DNA of 64,000 nucleotides from contig MSJI02000910.1 in assembly GCA_001931905.2 (NCBI GenBank), positions 1 through 64,000 of the forward strand, in the 5' to 3' direction. Below the pieces are notes generated by a model. The model saw only the letters and a list, made by a program, of their open reading frames with translations. It did not search any database and was not told where the DNA came from. The first letter of the stretch is position 1; each line of letters begins with the position of its first letter. Below, one piece after another: positions 1 through 11,876 of this stretch. The DNA is from Cladosporium sp. IMV 00045 (Eukaryota; Ascomycota; Dothideomycetes; Cladosporiales; Cladosporiaceae). The position numbers were made by a program, and so were the translations under genes.

Positions 1-276
1 GGATTGACAGAGATCGGCGAAGACGAGGTTGAGGAACAGAATGACAAACTGGCTGCGGTGAAGCGCGGCCGTGGTGCGGGCCTGCCAGGTGATGAGTCGG
101 TAGAGGAGAGAGGTGAATACCATGAGGGTGGCGACGAACGAGGCGAGTCCGCATGCAGCAACGGTGATCACGGCGTACCTGACTCCCGGCGTAAGTGGGT
201 TGATGCTTGCAGGCGGCGGGAAATGGCCTTGGTAGGCGCCGGCGTCGAGGTTCGCGTTAGTCGCGGCCATGTCCAT
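1..276 (-). CDS. Putative 7-TM (GPCR-like) membrane protein, 5' part only
   Basis: Only the first 92 codons are present; the gene continues beyond the left edge. The start at 276 is chosen because an in-frame stop lies shortly upstream and a normal receptor N-terminus follows: a short polar, Pro-containing extracellular head (about residues 1-31), a first hydrophobic helix (about 33-60, beginning YAVITVAACG) and the start of a second (about 75-92, with FVILFLNLVFADLCQS). The second helix resembles TM2 of fungal integral membrane proteins annotated as G-protein-coupled receptor-like. That assignment is inference from two helices. No catalytic or ligand-binding residue is visible in this fragment. 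It could also be another polytopic membrane protein. Confidence 0.5.
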   Translation of the reverse strand, partial: MDMAATNANLDAGAYQGHFPPPASINPLTPGVRYAVITVAACGLASFVATLMVFTSLLYRLITWQARTTAALHRSQFVILFLNLVFADLCQS

Positions 277-2051
277 GATGGCCAGGATGTTGCAATCGCG
301 GTGACTACGAGAATCTGAAAGTCGTCAGTGTCAATGGCCGTCAGTGCGAATTCACTGGTAAACGACGGTAGCGGCAGCAAGCAACTCTGGTCAATGTGGC
401 ACCTATGATATGAGGTGTGTTTGTGGTAGACCGATGTTTGGAGTTGTTGAGGTTTGCGAGCAAAGCGCAAAGAGAAGAGAGGTTGTGCGAATTCAAAAAC
501 AACAACATCGCGGTCGTGCCTTCCTCGTTCGCTCCTTCCTCGTGAAAACCGCCACTACCAGTACAGCGACCCAGATGTGCCATTTGTCGTTATCACGAGT
601 CTTCCACGCTCACGTACCATTCAGACATTGTCAAGACCCCGGCCATCCGGGCCATGCTCCATGTAGATTGCAGATCGACCCAGTACTTCTCCTCGACATT
701 CACTCGCAAAGTGTGGTTAGATGACCCCCTGCTCCTCACGGCCCTTCACCAATGCCACCAAGAACGAAGTCAACTAGCTTGTGTTCACTGTTGCAATGCG
801 CATCCCGCCAGCTGTCAATGTCAGATCCAGTGAGACTCAGCTCTACAGTGAACGTAGACAATCGACACAAGAAGCAAACTGCCAGAAGACCTTAGTAAAT
901 TGTTCACAGAAGACAAAACAACCCATCAGTGGAATAAATAGCAAAGAGGTGAGGACTCGGTAGAGATGACGAAGGTGTGTGCAAAAGATCCACGCCAAGG
1001 AGGGATTGCTCTTGTCAAACAGCTGAGCGAAAGGCACGACGGGCAAGACGTGAGGTCGTGCTACAGCTACTATACATGTACAAATACATGTAAGCTGCAG
1101 CCGCAGCGTGGTCAGCGATCAGGTTACGCCACGCCTTTTCGTCAGCACCGCCATTGACATATTGTGACCCGGTCAGTGAGATTCCGTAAGACTCCTAACG
1201 CTCGGTAAACACCTAAGGACCTGTTTTCGGACAGTACCGTATTGAGATGCAGAGCATGCTCGTGGCGTAGGCATATAGCGGGGTAGGATACCAATGGTGA
1301 GGTAGTCAATTCGCTAAGGAAAGCTAGATTAGTACTGCCCTCTGGGCGTAACGGGAATGTGCTAAGCTCTTCAGCCGTCTAGCGACTCTGACATAGTACC
1401 GGAGGTCGCGTGGCAGTTCTATTATTGAACGTTTGGCGGCAAGGGAGATGTTCAGCTTATGCAGGTAGAAACATTGGTACCACCTCATTGGGAATGCGGA
1501 CAATCTAGATCCGACGCGTAATGTAGATCTTCCTCGCATACCAGACAGTCGGGAGCGCGTGGTATTGCATGAGTGATGTGTGCGAGATGGAGACGCGCTT
1601 TTGAGAGTTGATGTTCTTCGAAGTCTGCTAATACAAGAAAAAGCAAACCATCAAGCGACCAATGGAACTGCAAATTTCATTCAAAAGCTCATCGCGAAAA
1701 CAAATCTCTAAAGGAAAAAACGAAACAGAAGGGGGTATATCTAGTTAACGTAAAGTGCCTGTGACCAAGAGCGTTTCCTTGCAAGTCCAGGCGTCCAGTG
1801 TTCTTGCATGTAAAATCGTCTTCGGTTCCAACAGACAAAACAAAAAAGAAAAAGAAACTAACCAGAAAATCAACGCTGATGCTGCCTTGCGGCGCTGAGG
1901 AATGCTCCACTTATCCCTTGCACTCTCACCCCTCCAACATTAGACATCCAGCAGGGAAACACTTGTCGTAATCCTGAAAAGAAACATAAGTAGCCAGCGA
2001 AGCCAAAATTCGCTTCCAATCAAGTTCTTCGCCATCGTCGTTCGTGGAGGC
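277..2051. other. Intergenic, no gene seen
   Basis: About 1.8 kb between the receptor-like gene start and the septin 3' end. Both flanking genes are on the minus strand, so it holds the receptor promoter and 5' UTR on the left and the septin 3' UTR on the right. Open frames here are short, overlap one another and show no domain or codon pattern. I see no repeat or RNA gene. Confidence 0.6.
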
Positions 2052-4445
2052 TTAGAAAGCGGTAGCAGGCGTGCTAACAGCCATCCCAACAGGTCCGCCA
2101 CCAGCAGCGCCAGATGCAGTGCCCTGCATTGCATTACTGACAGTCCTGGGCACACCGCCGGGTCCAGAGAAGTTCCTGACATCTCCTCTGCCCTCTTTCG
2201 GCACACTGGCGACAGGCGTGACACCACCAGGAAGACACATCTTGGTACCTGGGACGTTGCGCAGGCGTGAAGTGCGCCATTGCTCGTACCACCGCGTACG
2301 GCTTAGCTCGCGCAAATCGGTACGCCATTCGAGGAAGACCGAGTCACGGAGACGAGGAAAGTCGCAGTGTTGAGGATTGAGAGGTGAGGCAGAGCCCCAG
2401 GGGAAGACACGGGAGAGCTCTTCCTCGGTAGCAACGCCGGTCTTGGGGAGGATGTAAGGGTCGGGAGAAAGAACTGAAAGTGGAAGGTAGGGCTCTTCCT
2501 CCAACGAGGCTCCGGCCTGAGAGGGCTGACGCATGTGCGAGGCGCGCTTTGAAGCACGCTTAGCTTTGGCAGATTGAGAACGAGAGGTGGTTGAGGAGTT
2601 CGAGGAAGAGCTATCGAGGAGATTGTCGATGGGCGTTTGCGGACTTTGGTCGTTGCTGTGAATCGGGAGCGCGAGATGGCCGTCTTCCTCGTCCTCCTCC
2701 GGTAGGACGTCGGAATCGTCATAATCATCCTCATCATCTTCCTCGAGGTCAAGCGCGTCAAGCGGGTTCATCGAGTTGTCCTTGATGTTCTGCCAAACAA
2801 CACGTTTCAGATGAGACATATGCTTCGTGGTCAGAGTATCCGCCTTTGCGATAACAGGAATAACTACAGTCTTCTCCCAAAGCGCGCGAAGAACCTGCAG
2901 ATCAACATCGTCATCCAGAGCAGAGGTACCGAAGGTGATTGTGCCACCTTTGCCGTTAGAAGAGCCCGCGATATTAGCGTCAAGCCTCAGAGGGTCGAGC
3001 ACAAGGAAGACACAATGTATGTGGGTGTCCCTAAAACCCGGACTACGCATCACCTTCTGCTCTTCGGCAAACGTCTCCTCAAACTTGGACTCGATGAAGG
3101 CAGACATCTCCCTGAGCTGCAAATCGACAATGTTCTTCTCCAGACCAGCGGAGTCCCAGAGCGTGAGACCGACTCTCTCACCGTCCATCTCGGTTTCCAG
3201 GTAAGAAGAGGTGAAGTTGCCACTGGTCTGAGCCGGCGGGCTCTCGGTGTCGCGTTTCGAGCCAGCAGATGCAAGAGAGTGTTCAAGGAGCGAAATGAAC
3301 GAGCTCTTGCCACTATTCTTGGTTCCAACCACGAGGACGCTACTCGATTGTTAGTTTTATGCACTTCATTCCGATTGGCACTGAACCAAGACTTACTTGA
3401 ATGGCGTAGGATCCTTCCTTCTGCGCATCCTTCTCGGACTGTTAACATTGCCAGTCTGAGCAGCCGTGTGCGTATAACTGTACCGGCCGCGATTTCTCAT
3501 GCTCCCAGTTCTCTCGTAGGCATCCTCGCCATTACCGGTAGCCATAGCCGCAGTTACTGGCGGTGGGCTGACCGACGAGGAGGCACCTCGAAGTGCGTAC
3601 GCCGGCGAGCTGGAGTTGTCTTTTGGAGCTCCCGCAGTGACAAAATTGCCAGGTCTGGAGAAGTTGGCAGTCGTTGCGGGAGTATGAGGCTGAGCATTGA
3701 CGGCTTGCGGCGGGAGACGATTCGACGGGTGATGCTGATTGAACATGGCGACACTATCGGGACGAGCACCCTCGCCCCCAAAGCTGGGCATGCCTGGCAG
3801 AGGGTTATGGCTCGGAAGCTGCGGCGGTTGTTTGGGCAGCATCTGCGCCTCGCGCTGTTGACGCTCGAGTTCGGCCTGCTGCCTCGCCTTGGAACCTCTT
3901 CGCAGCATGTTGCCTTCTCGAGATTTGGAACGTGAGCGAGAGCGGAAGAAGGTGCTACTTTTGCGTTCTGTCTCGGAGTCTTCACCGGATTGGCGACGTG
4001 GTGGGATCTGGGTGGGTTTGGGTGTTGGATAGGCGGTGCTGGTGACGGTGGCAGCGTGTCCGTAATGAAACTGCTTGTCCGGGTCGTCCTGCGGCAGTGG
4101 TGGAGGAGGGAAAGGCGGCGGTGGGAGAGGAGGAGCGGCCGTCAACGCGTTGTAATCTTGGGCAGTGACTGCCTGCGTTGATTGTGTGTGGAACGTGGAG
4201 CGCGAGATCGAGCCGCCGCGCAGCAGCTGACCCAAGCTGTTCTTCCTCGACCTGCCCTTGACAACGCTTCCGCTACCTGAGCTCTTCTGGCGCTGGTGGC
4301 CTATGAACTGTTGCTGCGAGAACTCGGGCGAACGATTGGGGCTGGCGGTGGAGGTGACGGAAGGAGGAGCGGGCGGTGGGCGGTGGGGAACAGAATAATC
4401 TACATCGTCCTGCAAGTTTCCGGCGCCGGATATACCTGAAGCCAT
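2052..4445 (-). CDS. aspE: Septin, AspE-like, with long proline-rich N-terminus
   Basis: Two exons: 4445-3397 and 3339-2052. The 57-nt intron has a GTAAGT donor, a CTAAC branch and a TAG acceptor. The spliced protein is 778 aa. Residues 1 to about 345 are disordered, with poly-Pro (around 105-125), Arg/Ser-rich and Gln-rich stretches. The intron lies just before the GTPase P-loop; the junction reads PTPFNVLVVG, then GTKNSGKSS (G1). DSAGLE (G3) and AKAD (G4) follow. The septin-unique part is recognisable (FPWGSASPLNPQHCDFPRLR). An acidic, Ser-rich insert of about 100 residues splits the domain between the G4 region and that part. Septins form filaments at the cortex and septa; AspE belongs to the group found in filamentous fungi and lost from yeasts. 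The C-terminal tail is Gly/Pro/Ala-rich and has no coiled coil. The aspE symbol rests on family resemblance only. Confidence 0.85.
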
Positions 4446-5288
4446 GCTCTTACCGCGCGGTTGAGTAGCAGTAACCAGTGCAGCAGCACACGCGGGACAA
4501 TATGCGGCAAGGATGCGACGTAGCGCGATCCAATGTGACAGGGTTCCAATGCGCCTGCCGAAATTAAGGATGCAGCATTCACTTCGATCGCGTGCTCGTC
4601 ACGTGGAAATCGTCAAACGTAAGTGAGGTGTATTCGGGTAAGAGGAAGGAGATGAACGTGGCTTCGTAGCAGCATATGAGTAGTGAATTGGGCCTCTGAC
4701 TACGCCTGAAAGTCAGATGGGGCTCTGTACAGCTGCAGCGATCGTCACCAAGAGTCCCACATCTGCAAGCCTCCAGGGTCGCTGGCGCTGCCTTGGGCGC
4801 TGACGTCGCCGGCCCCCCTGGGGAGAAGATTGGGACATCTTGGGATTGGATTCAGCCACCCGTTACGCTATGTTCGCCCGGCTCCACAGGGGACTCGACT
4901 CAATTTAACTACGACCAGGTCCAGGTCTGGATTTTTGGTCCTAGGAGCGAATCACTGGCACAACTGGGTGACGGTAGTTGAATTACACAGCATAAAGCCA
5001 CTGAAATGCCTGCCTTGGCGACCTGCAGCTCATCTGGGCGATATCTCGGCAATATCAACTGGCTCGAGTCATGGACTGAGTGCTGCCTACAAATGTACAA
5101 ATGGAGATGTCGACAGATACGAGTATTGTAATTCTTTCAGAGACGGCGATATGAATTGACTGAGTCCCGCGGAGCTCTTATTGCCTCCCTTCGCAATGAT
5201 ATCTTGACAATCATGGGCCAAATAACAAAGACTTCCTGCCCATTGATACAATCTACACCTCCAGCCGATTGAGATACGAAAAATCACC
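4446..5288. other. Intergenic, divergent promoter region
   Basis: About 840 nt between the septin start (minus) and the start of the broken gene at 5289 (plus). It must contain the septin promoter. I see no coding frame, repeat or RNA gene. Confidence 0.55.
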
Positions 5289-6095
5289 ATGTCAGGCCCA
5301 CCAGAACAGCTTGAAGTAGCCCTCTCAGAATTCAGACTCCGCATGTCAGCCAGCAACCTGGCATGGTGGACAGGCAAAATCCAAAGCCTCGAGCAAGAAA
5401 GCTAGCTGAGCGACAAACAACGCCTGGACTACCTCGCGCAATATCTCGGCCTAGATCGATGATCCGAGACGGGTCACGCAGTCGTATCGCCTTCCCGGAT
5501 TCTACTGCCACCCGAACACCCAGAACATGTCGGACTGGGAGATCCGCCGTGTTCATTCGACGGCACCGGGCCTCCCATGCCGCTTGAGATGCGGCAAAGA
5601 TTTCTTGTCGACCTCTCGCAAGAAGTCAACGAGGCGGCTGGTCAAGAGATTCCCTTGCCCGACGAGTTGTCACGATTCCTCGAGCTCACCGATCATGCTG
5701 ATGGAGGAATCCTGAGAGACTTCATGCCCGTCGGCTTGCACGGATTGTTCCTACTTGGGATTTGCCCTCGCGAGTGGATGAGTGATCGCCTCCCGTGCAG
5801 AGATGCTGACTGGGAAGCGATGACGGGTTGGCAGTCTGCGCTTGGAGAGGGCTCGACGCAGATTCTCTACTCGAGGAAACCAAATGGAAACGCGGACGAG
5901 GCTCGGTGGAAGCGGCGCGTGTACAACATAGGTAGCAAGGACCAGGACGAGCATTGGTTCGAGAACATAGCGGACTTCCTGGATTTCATGGCAGGATGGT
6001 TCGATCGTCTGCCCGACGGTTGGGAGGATGAGCGCAAGGAGCCCATGGAGTATGATAGTGAGCCAGAAGTCAACTCTGAAATGTGTTCTGAATAA
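5289..6095 (+). pseudogene. Broken gene, weakly SMI1/KNR4 (SUKH)-like, two in-frame stops
   Basis: A single reading frame runs 269 codons from ATG 5289 to TAA 6093-6095, interrupted by TAG at 5403-5405 and TGA at 5460-5462. Protein-like sequence is kept on both sides of each stop: 38 residues before the TAG, then LSDKQRLDYLAQYLGLDR, then the rest. This argues for one former gene rather than chance. The intact distal part, from ATG 5577, is 172 codons. Its core LPDELSRFLELTDHADGG resembles the start of SMI1/KNR4-type domains, and the tail is acidic with Trp and Asp. That family link is weak. I found no convincing GT-AG intron that removes both stops while keeping this sequence. Alternatives are a shorter functional gene starting at 5577, or stop readthrough; neither stop context (TAG-CTG, TGA-TCC) is a known strong readthrough signal. 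Confidence 0.5.
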
Positions 6096-6429
6096 TGGTG
6101 AGCTGCTCAATTCAGAGTCGAAGCTTGATGCGCCTTCAAAAGTCGATGATTTGCTCTGGAACTTTGGAGAGAATTCACCCGGAGTAATAAACGGCTTCCT
6201 CTACCATTTTCACGGCCTGGCCTGGAGCGTGGACTCAAGACTTCACATTATACATGATACATCTCGCCATCATCGATCTACGAGACGACCGGACTAAAAG
6301 CAAACACCATTCCATTTTCAATTATGTAATTAAGAACACGGATATCGATTACGTCCCTTGGTACCAACCCATGCAAACTCCCGAGCATCAAAGCTCATCG
6401 ACCAACCCAGCAGTCAATACCTCATAATT
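6096..6429. other. Short convergent intergenic region
   Basis: About 330 nt between the 3' end of the broken gene (plus) and the C-terminal end of the chitinase (minus). It is expected to hold both 3' UTRs. No gene or repeat is visible. Confidence 0.5.
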
Positions 6430-9171
6430 TCACCCGGTAGGAACCCCAGAAATCAAAGTCGCCGACGGATCGTAAGAAACAGCAGAACTCCCACCAGCAC
6501 TCCCACCCGCCGCACCCGCACACTCGGTCACAGTAACGGCACTCGTAACGCTCACAGTGACCGTCACAACACTCGCGCCCTGCGCTCCAGACCCGCCGTT
6601 AATTGTTGGGGAAGACGACGGTTACGAAGAAGAAGATGAAGAGTTCGACGTTGCGAACGGACTCGAAGTCGTCTGTTCGCCGTCCGTGCTGGGCGAAGTG
6701 GAATTGGGCAGCAACTGCGTTGGCACCAGAGTCGCACCGCCTGCTGCCGGCGGTGAAGATTGCACTGCTGTGCTTTCGAGTGAGGTTGTTGCCGCACTCC
6801 TTGCTGCTGCTGGTGAAGATTGCATCGCGGTGCTCTCGGTTGGTGCTGTTGCCGCGCCACTGGCTCCTGCGCTACCTTCGCCGCCTGCTCCAGCGCCAAT
6901 GCAGTAGCTCTCGTCCGCCCAAAGCGCCGTTGAGCAGGCTGCTCCGTCTTGACCTAGCACTGCGTTCCAGGCGTAGAGCTGCGCTGGTTGAATCCCATGC
7001 GCGGCCGCGAAGCCAATGCAAGTATCGCCAACGGTGGCGGTGGCGAATGAGTTGCAGTCTGAGGCGATGCCCGACTGAGTCTTGGAGGGAGCATCGGTGC
7101 CAGCCGCCATACTACCACTCGATGTCATAGTTGGCGCGTCGGTGCCAATGGTCGTAGGCTGACTGGCCGATGCAGATGTACCTATCGATGCACTACCGGC
7201 CACAGTCGTCTCGGTGCCAGCTCCAGCAGTAGCGCTTGGTACCATCGTTGGCGCATCGCTGCCAACGATCGTAGGCTGAGTGATAGTTGCAGATCCAACC
7301 GACGATGCACTCAAAGTAGCAGACGACGAAGCACTGGCACTCGCGCCAGCTCCTGGGCTAGGTGCAGGAGGCGGCGGCGCAAGAACATACCAGCCTCCAG
7401 GCGGGGAAGTGCAGACAAACTGTCCTGGAGCCAGAGCATCCCACGATCCAAGGACACTAGGATTCCAGGCCTGGAGCTGGGCGCACGTGATGTTCCCGGC
7501 AGTGGCGACGATAGAATCGCAGTTGGTGCTGGCAGAGACTTGCGTGAGAGTGCAAGCAGCTGGCGCACAGAAGTCGGTGGCAATCTGGCAGGTCGGGTCG
7601 GTGAGGGCTTGCAAAGTGCCCGTTGCGATGCTGTATTGCTTCGACAGGCCCTCGCAGGTCGCGTTGTCCGCTCTGGGTTTCAATGACTGATTGAATCGCG
7701 AAATAGCACGTTTCTTAGGAGCAGCAATTGTCTGCCCTGCGCAAGACGCCGTGCCGTTACCCTGACCCGCCGCACCAGTCGTCGAGTTCGAGCCTGACGG
7801 TCGCACAGCCGCAGGAAGCCCACAGGCGCTCTTTTGATTTGCCTGGTCCATCGCCCAGACCATCGTACCGCCCAAGCAGCGAGAGCCAGCAAAGGTCCTC
7901 TTGAGAGCGATGGTATCATCATCATCGTACCCCACCCACTGCGTCTGATTATACGCCGTGTACTTGATCGCAGCGGTTTTGTCGAGCTTAGGCGTGAGCG
8001 ATCCAGAAGAAAGGATATCCTGAATCTCATATAGATTCAAAATGCCCGCAGAGTCCGAGCAAGGGCCCGGAAGCGCAGCCTCTTTGAACTGGCACACGCC
8101 GTTTGGCACAGCACATTTCGAATCTTCGAGAGTGAACGATCGCCCATACCAAGCCATGCCCATATTGACCTTAGCGGGCGCCACCTTGGCTCTCCAGAGC
8201 ATATCAAGACCCTCGTCAATCTCAGTGATGTTCGTGTGCGGGCGGAGATACGGTCCCATGCCTTTGGTCTCTTTGTCCCACACGCCGTGCAGATCGTAGG
8301 TCATGATGTTGAAGAAGTCCACGTGCTCTTGCATGTTGGCCACGTCGAAGTTGCGCATGTAATAGTACGAAGCCGGGAGCGTGACGGAGAGGCCGTACTT
8401 GGTGCCGAAGGCCTGGCGGAGATCTTTGGTCAGGACGACGAGGTTCTGTTTGTCGGCGGGCTTGCCACCGCGGTCGCTCGCTGATGGGTATTCCCAGTCG
8501 ATGTCCAGGCCATCGAAGGCGTAGGTGTTCATGAAAGAGACGATCTCGCGAGCAAACTTCGTGCGATTCTCTGGCGATCCCACCATGTTAGAGAATGCCG
8601 TGGCGGTTGGGCCTGGCTCGTTGAAGTTCCAACCGCCGATTGCAACCCAAGTCTTTAAGCCGGTATTTTTGCTCTTCAGGTCCGTGAAGCGAGTGATGAG
8701 AGATGTGCCATTGCTGTCAGCGGATGCGATAGCGAAAGTGTTCGGGTCGAAGAGCATGAAGCCATAGTTGATGTGCGTGAAACCCGTGATGTTCAGCTCT
8801 TCCGGCGAAACGCTCTGGCACTTGCGGTTGATGGCCCAGGATTCATAGTAACCGATGGTCCTTTTTGTTGACGCTGTCGCACCATCGCATGCCGGGCGCT
8901 GCAGCTTATCACATCCGCTTTGGCATCCTTTGCCGCAGAAATCAGCAGTCGTGCCACAGTTGCCGTACTCGCTGCAGCAGACGCCGAGTGGGCATGTTTC
9001 GTTGCCTGGAGCGGCGTCTTTGCCACACTCGGCTATGGCGGAGGTATTGTCGCGTCGGAAGATAGTGTTCAGGTCAGAGTGGGTGCTGCCGATTCCTGGG
9101 AATCGGATACTTGCTAACGAGAGGCTGCATAGCAGCGATATCTGAGCGATGATGGTAGTCGTTAAGCGCAT
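6430..9171 (-). CDS. Secreted chitinase: CBM18, GH18 and LysM domains
   Basis: The main frame (9171-6622) encodes 849 aa. A signal peptide covers about residues 1-20. A Cys-rich CBM18 chitin-binding domain lies at about 49-87 (eight Cys). The GH18 barrel starts near 105 ([15 protein letters not shown]), with VAIGGW at 176-181 and the catalytic [10 protein letters not shown] at 220-229 (acid E227). Two Cys-containing LysM-like segments lie at about 545-600 and 700-750, followed by Ser/Thr/Ala-rich linkers. This layout matches the fungal subgroup C, killer-toxin-like chitinases, which hydrolyse chitin at the wall or extracellularly. The frame ends in poly-Ser at TAA 6624-6622. The same frame continues downstream with coding-like Val/Thr-rich sequence to TGA 6432-6430. 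A 54-nt intron (6625-6572, GTAACC donor, TTAAC branch, GAG acceptor) would join them, giving 895 aa. The conservative 3' end is 6622. Confidence 0.9.
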
Positions 9172-9586
9172 GATGGCTTTAGCGATTGTCGGTGATATCG
9201 ATGTTCTGGGTAAAAGTAAGGAAGCAGAAGATAACTTTGCGTTGCATTGTTATATTACGTTGAAGCGTTAGTGAATTCAATGTTTCGCACTCGCCTGAGC
9301 GGGAAGTAGCCAATGCAGTCATTTGTACAAAAGACCGTTTCAGTTCTTATTGTACTACCAGCCACTGCGTTCCCTTGTTGCACACAATCTAGCAGCGCGC
9401 TTGAATGCAGGTGCTCATTGGCATGTGCTCGTGCGGTTCTGTATTTGCTTTCGCTATTGTGCGAGCGCAGCAAACTGCATTCACAGGTGCAACTTGCTAA
9501 GACAATAAGACATTCATGAGTGACAATATGGCATTCTCACCTTAAGCGACCCGTGTGCTATTCACCATCGACTGATATGAACATCA
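9172..9586. other. Intergenic: chitinase promoter and glutaminase 3' flank
   Basis: About 415 nt between two minus-strand genes. It should contain the chitinase promoter and the glutaminase terminator. No coding frame or repeat is visible. Confidence 0.5.
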
Positions 9587-11876
9587 TCAGTAGAATCTCC
9601 CCCAATACCCATCCTTGATCGCCACTAAAGCGAAGTTCGACCCAACAGTGCTCCTCGCCCGGTTCCCAACCCACTTCCCGATTTCAGCTCCCTGCACGTT
9701 GTACTTCGTACCAAAAGGCACGTTGTGACGACCGTTCGTCAGGTACGCGTGCGTTGTATTGACGATGGCTTCTTGCACCGACGAGGAAGACGCTCCAGCA
9801 GCAACCAGATCTGCAATTATATAGTCAGCAAGAGAAAGTGAAGACTGATGCGGAGGAAGACTGACTCCAATCGACCAAGCCCCACTCTAAAGGACTGCCA
9901 GTATAGTCAAGATTGGTCGAAGGACCGGCAAAAGCAAGGCCCAGCTCCTGAATCTGCGACTCGTACCATTTAGACTGCAGGGCCCAGGCCTCTGAAGGGA
10001 AAGTCTTAAGATCCAGCAGAACATCAGAGAAAGCTGGGAAGAGAACATTCCACGTGTCCGTTTTGCCATAGTTGTAAGTGAAATGGCCACTGTGTGTAGG
10101 GTCTGCACCGTCGAGACCAAGGCCTTCCTCGTACAAGGTTTTGGCGAAAGAGCTAGCTGTTTCGGATAGTGTGACATTGTCGAGGATGACGCCAGCTGCT
10201 TTCAGACCGATGGCGGATTGAATTGCGAGGCCGGTCTGGTTGGCCGTCGCCGGAATGGCATCGACACTGATGAGCTGGCTTGAGGGATAGAGGGAGTTGT
10301 GGACGAGATACTCAGCGTATCCTTCAAGTAGCGAACGGTATTCCTGTGCGTAAGCAGTGTCTCCGCTGTACTTCTGATAAGCGAGGAGCAGAATGAACAA
10401 GCTCGAGGTTTCGAATAGGGGCATCTGTTCTGCTTGGCCATCGTTATGGCCCGTGGCATTTGGGTAAGCTGTAGAGAAATCGCCGAGTTAGTACGATGTC
10501 ACATTGATCCTCTGAAGATCGATACTTACAAGTTCCCAAATCATGTATAACCCAAGGCTTCGGCCAACTCCTCTCTTTGGGCAGCTCCAAATACGAAAGC
10601 ATCGGTTGCAAGAATAGTCTAAGGTAATCTGGATTCAAGCTGACGAAGACCGGCCAAGACTGGAACAGAACATCGACGGTGTTCAAGTTGCCATTGCTCG
10701 AAATCTCCTTCAAGAAGACAAAAGGCGATGCCGAGAGATTGTCCTTTGGGACCTGTAGACAGTGTCAGAGATTGGTCCGAGAAGAACGTGTATCATACTT
10801 ACCGTCAGCTCTAGCGCACCAAAGGTCTGCCGAACACTAGCTTCAATGAGATCTGCATACTGTTCGCCGAAGACGTGAGAGACCGCTTCCGACCGTTTGC
10901 GCACTTCTTTGTCAAAGCTATTCGACGCTGAATTCGCGTTGGAATAATCTTGCAAGAAGAACTCGACGGCTTCAGAAATGGTCGGCCAGCGAGAGCGGTA
11001 ATAGCCCGTTTGAGTATGGCCCAGATAGTTGATAGCATCAGTCCGGTCGAAACCAACGGCGAATGTTGCGCTCTTCTTATCTTTCCCAGACACTTTGCCC
11101 AAATCCTTGGAGAGCGCCGCTAGATTCCGAGTGTTGCCACTATCGTCGGCAGCGAGTTTACCGGTTTTTGCAAAGCCTGAGACGATGTCCTCGGCGGCTC
11201 CTTGAGCATGAGAAGTACCCTCGCCGCTATCAGTGCTCCAAACGACGGTTCCATAAGTCGCCATCGCCTCATTCGTCTCGGTGAAGAGGATCTCATTCGG
11301 GTTGTGGAACTGGAAGTATTGTGCAGCCTTCGTCTCGGTATAGTTCAGTCCGGCAGCTCCATTTTGGTTCGTCCATGTCTGGTCAACGCCACTAAGGATT
11401 TGAACACTCGCCTCATGGTCATCCCGGGTGCTCGCAGAGACAGTCAAGTAAGAATAAGGAAGAGACTGGCGGGCGAAGTCCTCAGAAGCAGGGAGGACAG
11501 GGGAGAAGAAGTCGAGGGTGAAATCAGTATCTCCAGCATGCAAATTGACGAGAGTATGCGAAGAGGTATAGGATACAGAATCGGTGACTGCGTTCAGCAC
11601 ATTGTCGAATGGCTCTGGCACGCCAAAGAGCGCGTACGTGGTTCCATCAACGCGAGCGAGGATAGGCCAAGTCAGATTCTGCCCGTTCCAGAACTGTGGC
11701 CGCGCGCTTGCAGAGTCCTCAAGTTGCTTTCCGGGAACCCATGTAGACAAGTATGGGTGTTTTACGGCCAACGGATATGAAGGCAATGATATCGTAGTAC
11801 CATGAGTTGTTGGTGCACAACTCAGTAAGGAGAACACAAGAGTGCTGATAAAACTAGCAATGCTGAAGAACGGCAT
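9587..11876 (-). CDS. gtaA: Secreted glutaminase A (GtaA family)
   Basis: Four exons: to 10803, 10752-10530, 10468-9866 and 9810-9587. The introns are 50, 61 and 55 nt, with donors GTAAGT, GTAAGT and GTCAGT. From the chosen start at 11876 the product is 707 aa. An upstream in-frame ATG at 11984 exists, but MPFFSIASFISTLVFSLLSC at 11876 is a clean signal peptide, so I prefer the inner start. Family hallmarks are LPSYPLAVKHPYLSTW after the signal, the long beta-rich N-terminal part, VPKDNLSASP, WVIHDLG, YPNATGHNDGQAEQMP and the C-terminal KWVGNRARSTVGSN ending in GYWGRFY. These match fungal glutaminase A (DUF4964/5127/4965/1793 architecture), which releases ammonia from glutamine outside the cell. 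Many N-glycosylation sequons fit secretion. Confidence 0.9.

Noticed and set aside
2811..3935. 374-codon plus-strand open frame
   Set aside because: Antisense shadow of the septin gene; no domain.
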